NCBI GenBank assembly: GCA_009792885.1 | Contig: WMCF01000021.1 | Span: 2,713,713-2,777,712, forward strand | Origin: Eremophila alpestris peregrina | Lineage: Eukaryota; Chordata; Aves; Passeriformes; Alaudidae | Reading direction: 5' to 3' | DNA: 64,000 nucleotides | Shown: positions 48,945 to 60,600 of the stretch, piece by piece | Layout: each line of letters starts with the position of its first letter | How positions within the stretch are numbered: the first letter of the stretch is position 1 | Translations under genes and position numbers: made by a program | Notes under the pieces: generated by a model | Seen by the model: the letters and a program-made list of their open reading frames with translations, nothing else | Told to the model about the DNA's origin: nothing | Databases searched by the model: none

Positions 48945-49197
48945 CGGCCCCGCCGCCCCTCAACCTGCACCGCCGCACGGCCCCGCTCAGCCCCGGCCCC
49001 GCCGCCCCTCNNNNNNNNNNNNNNNNNNNNNNNNNNNNNNNNNNNNNNNNNNNNNNNNNNNNNNNNNNNNNNNNNNNNNNNNNNNNNNNNNNNNNNNNNN
49101 NNNNNNNNNNNNNNNNNNNNNNNNNNNNNNCCTGCACCGCCGCACGGCCCCGGCCCCGCCGCCCCTCACCTGCACCGCCGCACGGCCCCGCTCAGCC
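48945..49197. repeat. GC-rich tandem repeat (about 38-48 bp units) in main SIAH1 promoter island
   Basis: Units of the form CCTGCACCGCCGCACGGCCC followed by CCGCTCAGCC and GGCCCCGCCGCCCCTCA occur before the gap (from about 48963) and twice after it (49131 and 49169). One unit after the gap lacks the ten-base GCTCAGCCCC segment, so unit length alternates between about 48 and 38. The array spans the N run, and copy number is unknown. Confidence 0.88.
49011..49130. other. Assembly gap, 120 N
   Basis: A run of 120 unresolved bases inside the GC-rich tandem repeat of the outer CpG island. The repeat flanks it on both sides, so the missing sequence is probably more of the same. Confidence 0.99.
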
Positions 49198-49340
49198 CGC
49201 CCGCCCCGGAGCTGCCCCGTGCCCGGGCGGCGGGAGCGCCCCTGCGCCGGCAGCGAGGATCGGGCACCGCGGCATCCGCAGGCTCCGGGCCACGCGGGGA
49301 CTGTCACAAGGGCTCGGGATTGTGCTGTAACAAATGAAAG

Positions 49341-50900
49341 AGCCCGCAGAGTGGCCTCTCGCAGAGAGGCCGGGAACGTCCAGCATGGGGGCATTCTGGT
49401 GCTTTTAATGGACTGCTAAAAACAAACCCCTCCTCCAGTCTCTGTTCAAAGAGTTTGCATAATTCAGGTTAGGTCCCCATCCAGCAATGCCCTAAATACA
49501 AATGTAACTTTCAACACGTAAACTGGATGAAATAGATATAATTACCATCGCGCTTACATATGCTTTGTTGGATGGGGACCATGCTCATCTACTGAAGCTG
49601 TTCAGAGGTTTGCCAGAGGAGAGACACTGTTTATTTTATTTTCAGTAAAATATTTTAAAAATATGCATTTGCTATCTTATTTCCATTTTTTGAATGACTG
49701 AAGCATTTTCTTGGCCAGTTTAATAGATTATCCAGATGGTTCTCAATATCCTCCTCATTCCTTTTGATGACCAGCAAAGCACTTCTTTTTGTATAACATT
49801 CCTGTGTTGAATCTGCCAAGTCTGCTCCTATTCAGAGAATTTAGTGATTAATTTTAAGGCAGATTCTCAGAAATACATCACCGTAGTGATGCATGCAATA
49901 TTTACCAAATGCACTCTTTATGAATTCTCCCAAGTATAGATAATATCAATTATTTATTATCAAAGAATGGCCAGCTACAAGAGTTTAACTTCTTCACACA
50001 TCATTTCTCCCTGCACACCTTGTACCTATGCAGTGGTTATTAAGCCTTTTGTTTTAAGTATTCATGAGGGGTGATACACATGGAAATGACTGCCAACTCA
50101 TAGTTGGACTGACTTATTGAATATTTAAAGAGATATGTTTAAGTAAAAATATTATTTTTGTCCTGCATAGAAAGAACACAATCTTGAAGAAGCAGCATAT
50201 TTTCAATATTAAAGTTTTTTCCCCACCTTCAATTTTAGTACAGAGTAGGGCTTAATCAATTGATGTATTTTTAAACATATGGAGGTCTATTCACCAGTGG
50301 AAGCTTCAAAAAAAGGTACCATCCTATAGGGAAGAAGGAAAAAAGCAGCTCTAATAGTAGCAGTTGATATTTTTAGAGATGAGAACCACAATGCTTATCA
50401 GTTCCGGTAATCTGTGTGGCTTTGTACAAAGTATCTCTGTGGTTAACACTTTGATCCTGGAAACACACACTTGTGCTAAGACACGTTGGCACTGTTAAAC
50501 AACAGCATACAAGCAAACACTTGCTTTTCCCTGAGTAAAACCTGTTTCCTGAGCAGTGAAAATAATCAAACCCCGTTTCTAATGGGATTTTCTTCTCTGA
50601 CCCTGCTCCAGGAACCTCCCAATTCACTCCCTGCAATGCCTCCAGCTTGCCCAGCTGCCGTAACCCCAGTGGCAGCACAGCTCCATCGTGCCTGTGCCTG
50701 CAGGTGCTCCAGAGGGGACAGCTGCTGTGCTCATACCACTGCTCCCTCACCCAGCTCCCAGCTCTGCCAGCGTGCCAGTCACCAGCAGCACCTCCACTCG
50801 TCTCAGTTTGCCTCCACCATTCATCATTACGTTTTGCAAGGAAGTTACAGGAACTCCAGAGTCTTTGAGACTCATTCCTCCCTCCATCTGGGGTGTCATT
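49341..50900. other. Intergenic, no gene seen
   Basis: AT-rich sequence upstream of SIAH1. A 16-base inverted repeat (49472-49487 and 49565-49580) is the only clear structure. The 180-codon - strand frame at 50373-50915 has no recognisable domain and no splice support. Confidence 0.65.
49472..49580. repeat. Inverted repeat, 16-bp arms, 77-bp spacer
   Basis: GGTCCCCATCCAGCAA at 49472-49487 is the reverse complement, with one mismatch, of TTGTTGGATGGGGACC at 49565-49580. It could form a hairpin or be the end of a small palindromic element. It lies just outside the SIAH1 CpG island. Confidence 0.6.
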
Positions 50901-50999
50901 AACCCACAAATTCACGGGTTAGTGGTGAGGGATGGCTGGAACAGATCCCATGGCAAGGTGGCACAGGTTTCATCACTGCAGGAAATGAGGGCTAAAAGG

Positions 51000-51610
51000 G
51001 CTCAAGGATGCATCATCTACTCCATGCTCCTGCTGCAAGGTAGGATCAGCTGTGCGTGTGTTGTTCCTATCAGGTGTTTGTTAAACAGCTCATAAAAGTC
51101 CTCCCACAGCAGAGATGTTTAAACCTCTTCTGATGTTTGCCTGTCCTTACCATTACATTGGTTCTCCCTGTGATATATAATCTAAATTATAATTTCAGCT
51201 CATTCTTGAAACCCTTCTGTGAACACTGAAACATTTTTTTTTCACTTTCCTGTTTTTGAATGCTTTCCTCTTCAGTACATTACATCAATTCCTTTCCATC
51301 TATAGATCACCACTGCAAGACCTCTGATCATTCTTGGTTTTGCTCTCTGCATACTCTGTAACTGCTTCTTTCATCATTTTTGGCCACAGATCTGGCAACT
51401 GAGCACAGCACTCCATCTGTGGCCCTTCTAAATGCTGACTCTGTGGGGAAGCCACTAAATTAGTACTATCTGTTAATATAATAATTTCAAACTGAAATCA
51501 GTAGTTTTAACATCAAGTTTTACTGATTTACTGACATTATTTCTGTGTGCATTGTTTACTAGAAATGTTCCTACTGTCAGTGTGGAAGTGTATAATACTC
51601 CTGTCCTTGA
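51000..51610. mobile_element. Probable ancient LINE (CR1/L3-like) remnant
   Basis: A degraded run resembles, in order, an old amniote interspersed repeat I remember: CAGCTCATAAAAGTCCTCC, a TTGCTCTC segment, GCAACTGAGCACAGCACTCC followed by CTGTGGCC, and AATACTCCTGTCC. The similarity is partial and from memory. It is too diverged to define ends or orientation, and no coding frame survives. Confidence 0.4.
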
Positions 51611-54600
51611 AGTCATAGGGGTCTGTAGTCCCATAGTTAAATGGCCTTACAGTGTTTCCTTACTTGGCAATACTGCCTCTAAGTCTTCATTTCATTTCAT
51701 GTAATAAAATACTATTTCCCTCCTTTAAACTTCAGTCAGTATCCTCATTCTTAAAAGCCTTATTATTTCACATCCATTTAGTAAAGGGATAAACTGGTTC
51801 ACACTACTTATATGAGTTACTGTAGCATTTTACTAAATTCAGACATTATTACAGGATACATGAAAAGTCAATGGTGATTATTTTATGTTTTAGTAAAACC
51901 CATTTTTGTTTCATGAATGAAGAAAGTACGAGCAACACAGAGCAGCTTTCTCCTGAGATGAAACATGGTTATCAGAGGATAAATTGGCTACTCAAATGTT
52001 GCGTCTGGATTTGATGTCTTAGGCACAAACACTGCTTCTGATCAATCAGAGTAACATTCAATGCTGGGAGTAAATGCCTACACCCTAAGCAAAGCACCCA
52101 AACATCAACTCATTTCTAAGCTTGTAATTAATGACACTGAAGCAAGGAAAAATGCTCATGCTTAAGTGATTTTTCTACTTGACAGCTTTTCAAAGTCTCT
52201 AAAAGTAGTGAATTCATTTTTACCCAGTGTCCTATTCTAAGTACTTTTTTATTATATAAAAATAAGAACATTGGGGCCATTAAGAAAACTGAATACAGAG
52301 TGTCCAACAAAACACACTTATCTTTGAGGCTTGCCTAATTGAAGTACCTGAAGGTAATAGTACACTAATTACAAATTAGGGATTACACATGTTACAAAAG
52401 GACATCTAAGATCTCTTCATTCTGCAGTGGGATAAGTTTGGGAGTGTTACTTTATATTCTTCATTGCCCTGGCTGCTAAACATCAGTATTCCCAAAGAGT
52501 TTATTTAGGGACTTCTGGCTGCAAGAAACTGAGAGAATGACTACTTAATGCAGTTACTTAAAAAGTAAACTTATTTTTACAGAGAAACATCGATAGCTGT
52601 TTCATATGTGTGCTTGAACTGCACATTTTGCATAGTAATAAAATTCAGAGCTAACAAGAACTGCACAAAAAAGCAATTTTGGATACATTAAATACCCTCC
52701 TGGATAAACTGATGAAGGAAACCTAGTCTGTAAGAAGATAATGAACATCTCTGAAAAACATGTGACATCCCACTCTTGACCTGCACAGCCTTGGGCATGC
52801 ACAGGACTGTTGTCACCATTAATTTTATTGATAAATACTTCACGTGACAAAAGGGGATTGTTTCCTGCAAGGCTGCCTTTAAGATCTGCAGTATTCAAGC
52901 AATTCCCTCAAATTTGGTTTCCCCTAAAATACGGGAAAAAACAAAACTTTGAAAAGTAAGACCTAAAGTTTCAGAAGGCAAGTAGAATCCCAATCTTAGT
53001 ATTTTAAATAAGAAATGTTTCATTTGGAAGCTCATGTTATATTAGACTTGTTGGATTTGATGGTCCTGATGTGCCAGCTGAGGTCATTGAGCCCCACAGA
53101 AATATTTGTGGTCAGCTTATTTCTAGGCAATTATTACTTTCCAGTTTTAGGAGGGAAGCAAGTGACTATGTGCCAATATGAGTGACATAATTAATCTAAA
53201 TAATGCTTTAAAACAAGCACTGATCTTCAAGGCAGCAGGAGAACACTCTTTAGCCACAGAAAGAGCCAGCCCTCCTGAGGATCCAAGTATGAATCCAAGG
53301 AAAAGAGTGAGAACCATCAAGATATTTTGCAAAAATCTGTAACTAGTCATTAGACAAAATAAAATTCCAATCAGCCCTGACCTATTTTAAATTCGAGATA
53401 ACTAAATTTAAAAGCCTTTAAAACCAATCAAAATCTCCTGAATCATCCAGGTCTTACTATGTAAATACACAGTCTTCATTTCTTCATTCCTTCTGAGTGA
53501 AAAATGAGATGTGTAAGTATATAGCTCTAAATAGCACTGGAGAAATTCTGTGGTCACATGATACTATGTAGAAATTGGTTCATAACTACATGTCAATTCA
53601 TCAAGCCAACTGTAGGATAAAAAACTGTATTTAAACTAGTGAGAAACATATATAATAACTTTTCCACTTTTGAAATTTCCATGTCTGCAAGGCTGAACAA
53701 GGGTTTTTTGAGGATTTTCTTTTGGTAAGCTTCTTAGGAGGTTATGGCTGGATGGAAGAAATTAGTCTTGCACCATGCCATGAAGAACAACAATACTGGC
53801 CAGTCATACGTAATTAGAAACAATAGAAAGTAATAAGTCATCCATTAAACAGGTTGGTTTTTTGGTGGATTTTTGTTGTTGTTTTGTTTTAAATCTGGGA
53901 CTATTACCAGATGTGAATTACTTTGACAGATGATCTCTATATGCAAATAATTAGGTGCCAGCTAAATCCTAAACGTTATATAAAAAGCCCTGCACCAGAC
54001 TCAACATATCTTTAGTTTAATACAGAAACAAATACCAAACAGTATATGGAAACACCTATAGCTGGCACAAATAAGTTAATTTACTGAGGTACAGTCCCAT
54101 ACCAAGCACATTAAAGGCAGTTTTCCACTAAATTCTTAAAGGTTGTTTCATTATACTGTTGCTCATTGTTCAGGCAAAGAGCCAATATTTTGAGCCTTCC
54201 TAAAATGAGAGACCTGTATAGGATTTAGGTATATCTTTGTCTTAAGCTTATTTATTAAACATGCCATGAACACAATGGAGAGAAAAAGAAAGTGGCATCA
54301 TTTTCCTTGCTTACAAATCCTATTTTTGCTTCTGTGATATACCTCTGACAGAGGCCGATGGCTTCTCTTCAAGTTTTCTGATGAGAAAACAATCACTAAT
54401 CCCCATTTCTGTGCTTGTAACCAGCCTCCCGAGGCACATGATTAACACCTTGCTCAGATCCTGCCACGTCTACCAGCTCCTACTGGTTCCAGCTCTCTCA
54501 GTACACATGAATGTTTCATTGTTCTCCTCTTCAGCCTTTACTTATTGACTGCTCAGGCCCGTGACTGAGCACAGGCACTAGCCTTTGCCAGAAAAGGAGC

Positions 54601-57600
54601 ATTCTGAGAACACCTCCAAAGAAAATGGTCATGCTTCCACTCTTTTTTCCTCTTTTCTTCCTCCATCCATACAAGCAGGGACAAAAAGTCTCCTGGTTTT
54701 CATTTTCTGCATGAATCAGTAAGAATGGGAGCACTACCATGGGGAAGCCTGGACAAAGAAGAAAGGTTTGCATTCAGCTTTCATTGATGGGTGACTGGAG
54801 AGTTTTCAGTTTCCCTGTTAGTAATTTTTCAGCAGAGTTCTCATGGTCACCAAATGCAGCAAGATTATACAGTACAGTAAGGGTCAACTTTATTCCCATT
54901 CCTATTTCTGTTTAAAATAGCTTTTAAAAACATTATCAATGTCAATGAAGACTTATCACCAGAAATATATCAGCATATCATGTATTGTATAACACCTTCC
55001 ATTAGGTGCTTTGGGAAGAGTGCAAAGTAAGGATATTTATTGTCAGGCATCCTTTGTAGTTCACCATTCCTGTTAATTTTACTGGGAGACAGTCCAAGCA
55101 GACACCACAGAGTGTAAGGAGGATTATAAAATCAGAGTGGGTGAAGCACTGAAGCTGTTGGCCTCAAAGAAATCTGATTACATGCATTATCCCTGACACT
55201 TCTGATTTACCAGAGAAGGGGGAAAATTACAAGAGATAACATTCTGTTTTTCACACCTGAGTACAGAGAAAGCTCGAGGCATTATATGTTCTTTGATATA
55301 AATGCCTAATTCATACTGCACACATCTTTCTTCCTTCCTACTGTCATATCATTTACCATTGTGGCATCTCTGTTTCCAGCCTCCCCATAGATTGCTGGTG
55401 CTGCACATGAAAGGTTTTGAGGCACAGGCTTCTTTTTATTTAACAAGGCTGTTTTAACAGTGTTGTAAGAAAAAGGGAAAAAATAATTAAAACAGTCTGG
55501 TTTGCAACAGCATGATTAAAAAAATGTAATATGACAAGGAAAGGTTCACCATCCTAATTAGAAAGGTGACACTAACCATCAATAATGTCACCATAGCCTT
55601 CCCTACTGAAAATGCTGGGTTTTAGTTCCTGTTATTGCTTGTTGGTTTGGGTTTTGGGGATGGGTTTTTTTCTCTCAATTGTATGGAGAGGACAGCTCCC
55701 TGGCTAAGGTGTAAGGCTTTTGTAAAATTATTAGACTTGATTCGTAAAAGATTAGGCATTTACGCCAAAGCAAGCCCAAAATTGAATGTAAAATCTCTTA
55801 GGTAGTTAAAAATAAATCCATACTTCTTTTGATTATTTTGCACATTTGCTTAAAATGAAAAGCTCTTGGGAAGATCACACATTTGCAGAGCTGCCTGAGA
55901 GAAAATTTATAGCTTGTCAGCTGCATAAAGATATCATCTTCCAAAGTATTTTTGGGTGACATGGTAACAACATTCAGTAAGATATTAAACAGAAATCCTT
56001 TGCAAGCTGTGCCTGTGTTCACTGTGATACTGCTAAAAAGTTTATTTCTCTCTGAATGGAAGAAAGCAAGTACATCACTTGAACATCTGCACGGTGAAAC
56101 ACAAATCCTTTTTCATAATTAAGGAGTAAATTCTGTCCTGGCTGGCCCAGTGGGGATAAGGAGAAGCACAGCACAGTGCATTTGTTACCACAGGGATCCT
56201 GCAGCCAGGATTGGATTCCAGCAGGCACACCCCAGGGAGGCACTTGAAGACATGATAAAATACTCCAGCCCTGCCTGCCTGCTTAGCCTTATATACAGTA
56301 CCAGGGAAACCTGCAATAACACCATCTTCTTCTTCTGAATAATACACCACTGGAGCTGTATCATATCAAGCAGAGATCTGCACAATCTTCCTGGTTTTTA
56401 ATTTATTATTGTAACATATGCTTCCTTAAAAATTCTGAAAAGAGTGCTAATGCAAAAATCCCTGGTTTGTTTAGAAAAGCTTAGGCTCTAGGACATGGGA
56501 ATTTCTTGCAGCAGAGCTGTTCTTGCTGCTGGCCATCCTACACATTCAGAAAGTTTGGATGGGTGGTAGGGAAATCTACTGCCATAAAACAAATGGCAAT
56601 AAAATCAGTTCTCTCTGTGTGTATTCTAAACTACACTACTCAGGGACAAATCTCAAACAAAGTGACTCCAAGAGTTTCAACCAACATGTCCCTTCAGTCA
56701 TTGCATTACAGACAATAATTTTCACAATCAATAAATTTCATCCATGACCTTCCACTAAATGGTCCTTAGAAGAGTATTACAATGGGAAGGTCTGGAATGT
56801 GACCTATCCTGTGGTAACTAACCACAGCTGAATCTTCTCCAGCTGCACATCAAAGCTGCTGTAAAACTGCTTTTAGCGAGGAATTAGCATTCATTCAGAA
56901 AATCCAACTGTTTTACCCTATCAAATTTCTCATCATTGTTGACTGTAAAGTCCCTACAGGGCTGCATCCAAAGCTTTGGGGTTTTGTCGTGGTGGTTGTT
57001 TTGAGGCAGAGATAAATTTCAGCATATTCCTGGAAAACAGGAATGAACTTCTTGATTCCAACTACTAAATCTGCCACCTCTCCTCCTTTCTCATTTCATT
57101 TTGACAATTTAGTATCCTCTTACAATGGCTGCTCTCTCTGCAATTGTTTTATTCCACTATCCAGGTTCAAATTTTTGAATTGGGCATTGTGTTTTTCAAA
57201 GTTGCAAATCTTCCTTTTTCTTTTCAGTTGTGAAGTCCATTAAGAAACTACTTTAAGCCATGTCCACTTACACTTCTTCATCCTTTTTTGACTGGTGTTG
57301 ACCATAAGCTCTCAGTTTTATTGTCACTTTCCTGATTGCTGTCTACCAATTAGACACTGAAAAGCAAAAGGGTATCTGGAGTTTCCATCAAGGAGAAGGT
57401 ACCCCCTGGGAATGAAAAACAACCCCTGGCTGCTGCATCTGCTGAATTCTAATGGAAATGAATTTAATCTAGTTAGAGGATAGACACTGGGGCTTATTAG
57501 TGCCAGAGGCCTTCTGAACTGTGTACATGCTTATCATAAATCCTCACAAACTATTTTAAATTCCATTTATCTTTGTAGCTTTCTAGTTCTGTAACTTTGT

Positions 57601-60600
57601 TATAACCTGGTGCTTAATGAAACCTTAACAAAACCCTTGTTACTATGTAAGACCTTTTTCAATGTGATTTTATACAGTGTAAACTAAACCCAACTCAAAT
57701 AGGAACAGGTTGATGGGGTTGTACCTGTTTATGTCAGTACCACTAAATACACAGTCCCAGCTTGTGTGTGTCAAGCCCATACCCATATTTAAAATACTGC
57801 CCCCAAAACCCACTTATCCCAAAGAGGATGGGGACAGGACTGTATCCTAGGAAGGAGATAAATCTCTGCACATTATCAATACAAATTAGGCACAGAGGTT
57901 ATCAATTGCATCTCTTGTGCTGATGGAGGAAAAAGCAACCAGTTCTTGGTCTGAGACCCTTTTCTAAGCCAGTTCCAGTTTTCCATGTTTTTACCTTGAG
58001 TTTTGAACTGCCATTGCAGTGACATCAAGATGTGAAGGTGTGATCTGACTTAACACAATTAAAACACTAAACACAAACTAATTTCAGCCAGCAGGCAAAG
58101 AAATTCAGGTTTCTTTGCCTTTTAAGTTAGTTCCTGTATGATGGGGGTTTTTTTGGTTCACCAGCAGAGACTAGCTTAGACCAAGTGCTGTAATGCACAT
58201 TATTACTCACACAGACAAGTTACAAGGCTAATCTAAAAAAAAAATCACTTGCTGTTTTGGAGATCTGACAGATGTTATTTCTTACATCAAAAGGATTATG
58301 TTATCTACAACATAAACTATGAGTAATATATGCATTACACTATTTTAGCAGTCTGAAAAAACAAGTTTCATCTAGACAAGCATAACCTGAGAATGCTCTC
58401 ATACGTCTCCTTTTGCACATATTTAATAAAACATTACCAATCTTCCATATTCTAGGATACCCCAAATTCAGACAATTGACAAGAAAAGCAAAATAGGACA
58501 TGCAATTTTATGTCTCTATTTCCATCAGCAGATTCTGTGTTGGCCCAGGGGAAGCTGGAATAGCCACTGCACTTCCCAATTGCAATTTTTGTCCTCATGT
58601 ATGCACTAAAAAAAAAAGACTGATATATTTGATTTGCACTCCTTGCAGTACCTACAAAAGGACTAGGAAAAATCTAACCCCTCATGCCCATAATTCATGG
58701 AGTAACCCTTTTGACCAAGCAGGACATTAGAATGCTGATGGACACTTGCCCTCCCCATGTCACAGAAGTTACTTACAAGCAAAGCCCCTGACTAAGATGT
58801 ACATGCTAAGCCCACACAGCCCTCAGCCTTTGTGATGGAAGAGTGAATTTAATTCTTTCTACTATACAGACTGCAAGTGAACACTTCTTCAAATTAGAAG
58901 ACATGAAAATCTATTAGGTAAAAACATGAAATTGTATTTTCAGATGCCTTTAATCATAGATCTCTTTACATAGCTGTAACAGTATCAATTCCAGTTTTGC
59001 AGCAGCCTAAATTATATAGGTTTTGTATTTGTCTATGTATTTTTTAACTTTGTTTTTCAAAATGCACCATGCCTATGAATCCTAATCACAAGCCAGGGCT
59101 TCAGTGTGCCAGTTGTTCAATGAATATAGTTAGGAAGACACTCCTGTCCCACACATACTTTTGTATAAGATGGGAGAGTGAAAAGAGAATACGGACAAAA
59201 GAAAGTAGCAGGACCACAAAAACTTGCAATATAGGAACAGTATGTGACATCCTGATACTTATCTTTTGTTTTGTAGGTATGACAAAAAAAAAAAAAAGAG
59301 GAACAAAATGTTTGCTGGTATTTGAATGAAAACAACAGATTTGCAGGTTTGCAAAAACTCTAATTTGAAGCATGAGGAGGGGCATAAGAAAAACATGAAC
59401 ATTTGAATTAAGTAACTAAAAAGGCATTGATCCTACTGTGATGAGGTCATTGGAAAAAGGACTGAACCATTCAGGACCGTTGAGAGCTGACAGACACTGA
59501 ATGGGTCTGAGAAGGAGCAGGTTTGTTTGCTTGGTGCAATATGCAGAACAGAAGCAGATAATCTCAGAAAGGGATCATGTCCTCCAAGTCACTGTCTAGG
59601 AAGAAAATCCCAATTTTAACAGGACAGGCATCAGCAGAGGGAAGTATCAGAGTGTTCATATATAGGAACATTTACTATGTTCATACTCATTTCCTATGAA
59701 GAGCAGAGATAGAATCTTAGAAATACAGCTTCTTTTTTTCCTTTTTTTTTTCTTCCTGACCTACTGTATTTGTTGAGAAGTCCTGAATTGTACTAAGACT
59801 CAGTCCTCAGTGTGGTTTTGGAAACCAGTTCACATTTGACAGCAACAAGTTCAAACAGAAGAATCCCCTGGCATCACCACTGCCTTACAGCCAGACACAC
59901 ACTCCCCATTTTTCATGAGATGCCCACATTAGCCATAACACATCTCTTACAGAGCAACCCTACTGATCTTCTGCACTGTTCTTTACTAAGATAAGGCTTC
60001 AGTTTCCACGGGTTTCTACCATCTCCTCTTTGTTACTTTCTATCCAGAAGCACAGAAGAATATCTGCTACCTTCATTCTATTCCTCTGCTGGCTGGAAGC
60101 AGTAATTTTCATGCTTGGTGTATGAAAGACCTTCTTTAGGATATTTCTTTTGGTGTATCTCTGGCCTCATGGAGAAACTGTGAGGACTTGCCCATTTCCT
60201 GAAAGCCTTAGCCTGAGTTTCATCATCCAAAGAAGCAGACCTTCATATGCCTCATGCTTCTGTATGAGCAGTTACACACATGAAGAACGTATGTAACTTA
60301 TAAAAGCTTATAAAACTTATATCAGGCCCCAAATTCTCATGCTATTAGAATGATGTGAATGGCAGGAAAGGCTTGTACCCTGTTTGGGCTGTGGGAGCAT
60401 TACTGTCTACACACCAGACAAGCAGAAAGATTTGGGGACTGGGCATGAAGAGCTGAGCTATGACCAGCTGGATCTCTCAGGCTAATTCATACAATGCTTT
60501 CACAATGAATAGTTTTGTCCCTCTCATGGTAGTGCACTGGAAAAGCTGCATGGATATTCTGCATCCTATTTACAATCTCATGGAGGGAGTGGAAACTGCT

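Larger units (their letters stand above)
48128..49340 (-). promoter_or_regulatory. SIAH1: CpG island, likely main SIAH1 promoter
   Basis: About 1.2 kb of very GC-rich, CpG-dense sequence between AT-rich flanks, with no TATA box. It contains a perfect NRF1-type palindrome (48856-48867), a YY1-type GATGGCGGC (48649-48657), GC boxes and a minisatellite with an N gap. A consensus - strand donor at 48598 marks the end of a first exon that could splice to the SIAH1 ATG exon. An additional divergent (+ strand) transcript is possible for such islands, but no + strand exon is recognisable. Confidence 0.75.

Noticed and set aside
48128..49419. Long open frames (up to 282 codons) in the outer CpG island on both strands
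   Set aside because: They are stop-poor because of GC content, cross the N gap, and have no domain similarity. The region reads better as promoter and 5'UTR.
50373..50915. 180-codon - strand open frame upstream of SIAH1
   Set aside because: No recognisable domain, atypical composition and no promoter or splice context. Likely chance.
53045..53075. Possible CR1 tail (TTGGATTTGATGGTCC)
   Set aside because: Only about 15-20 bases resemble the consensus and the expected flanking words are missing. Too short to support.
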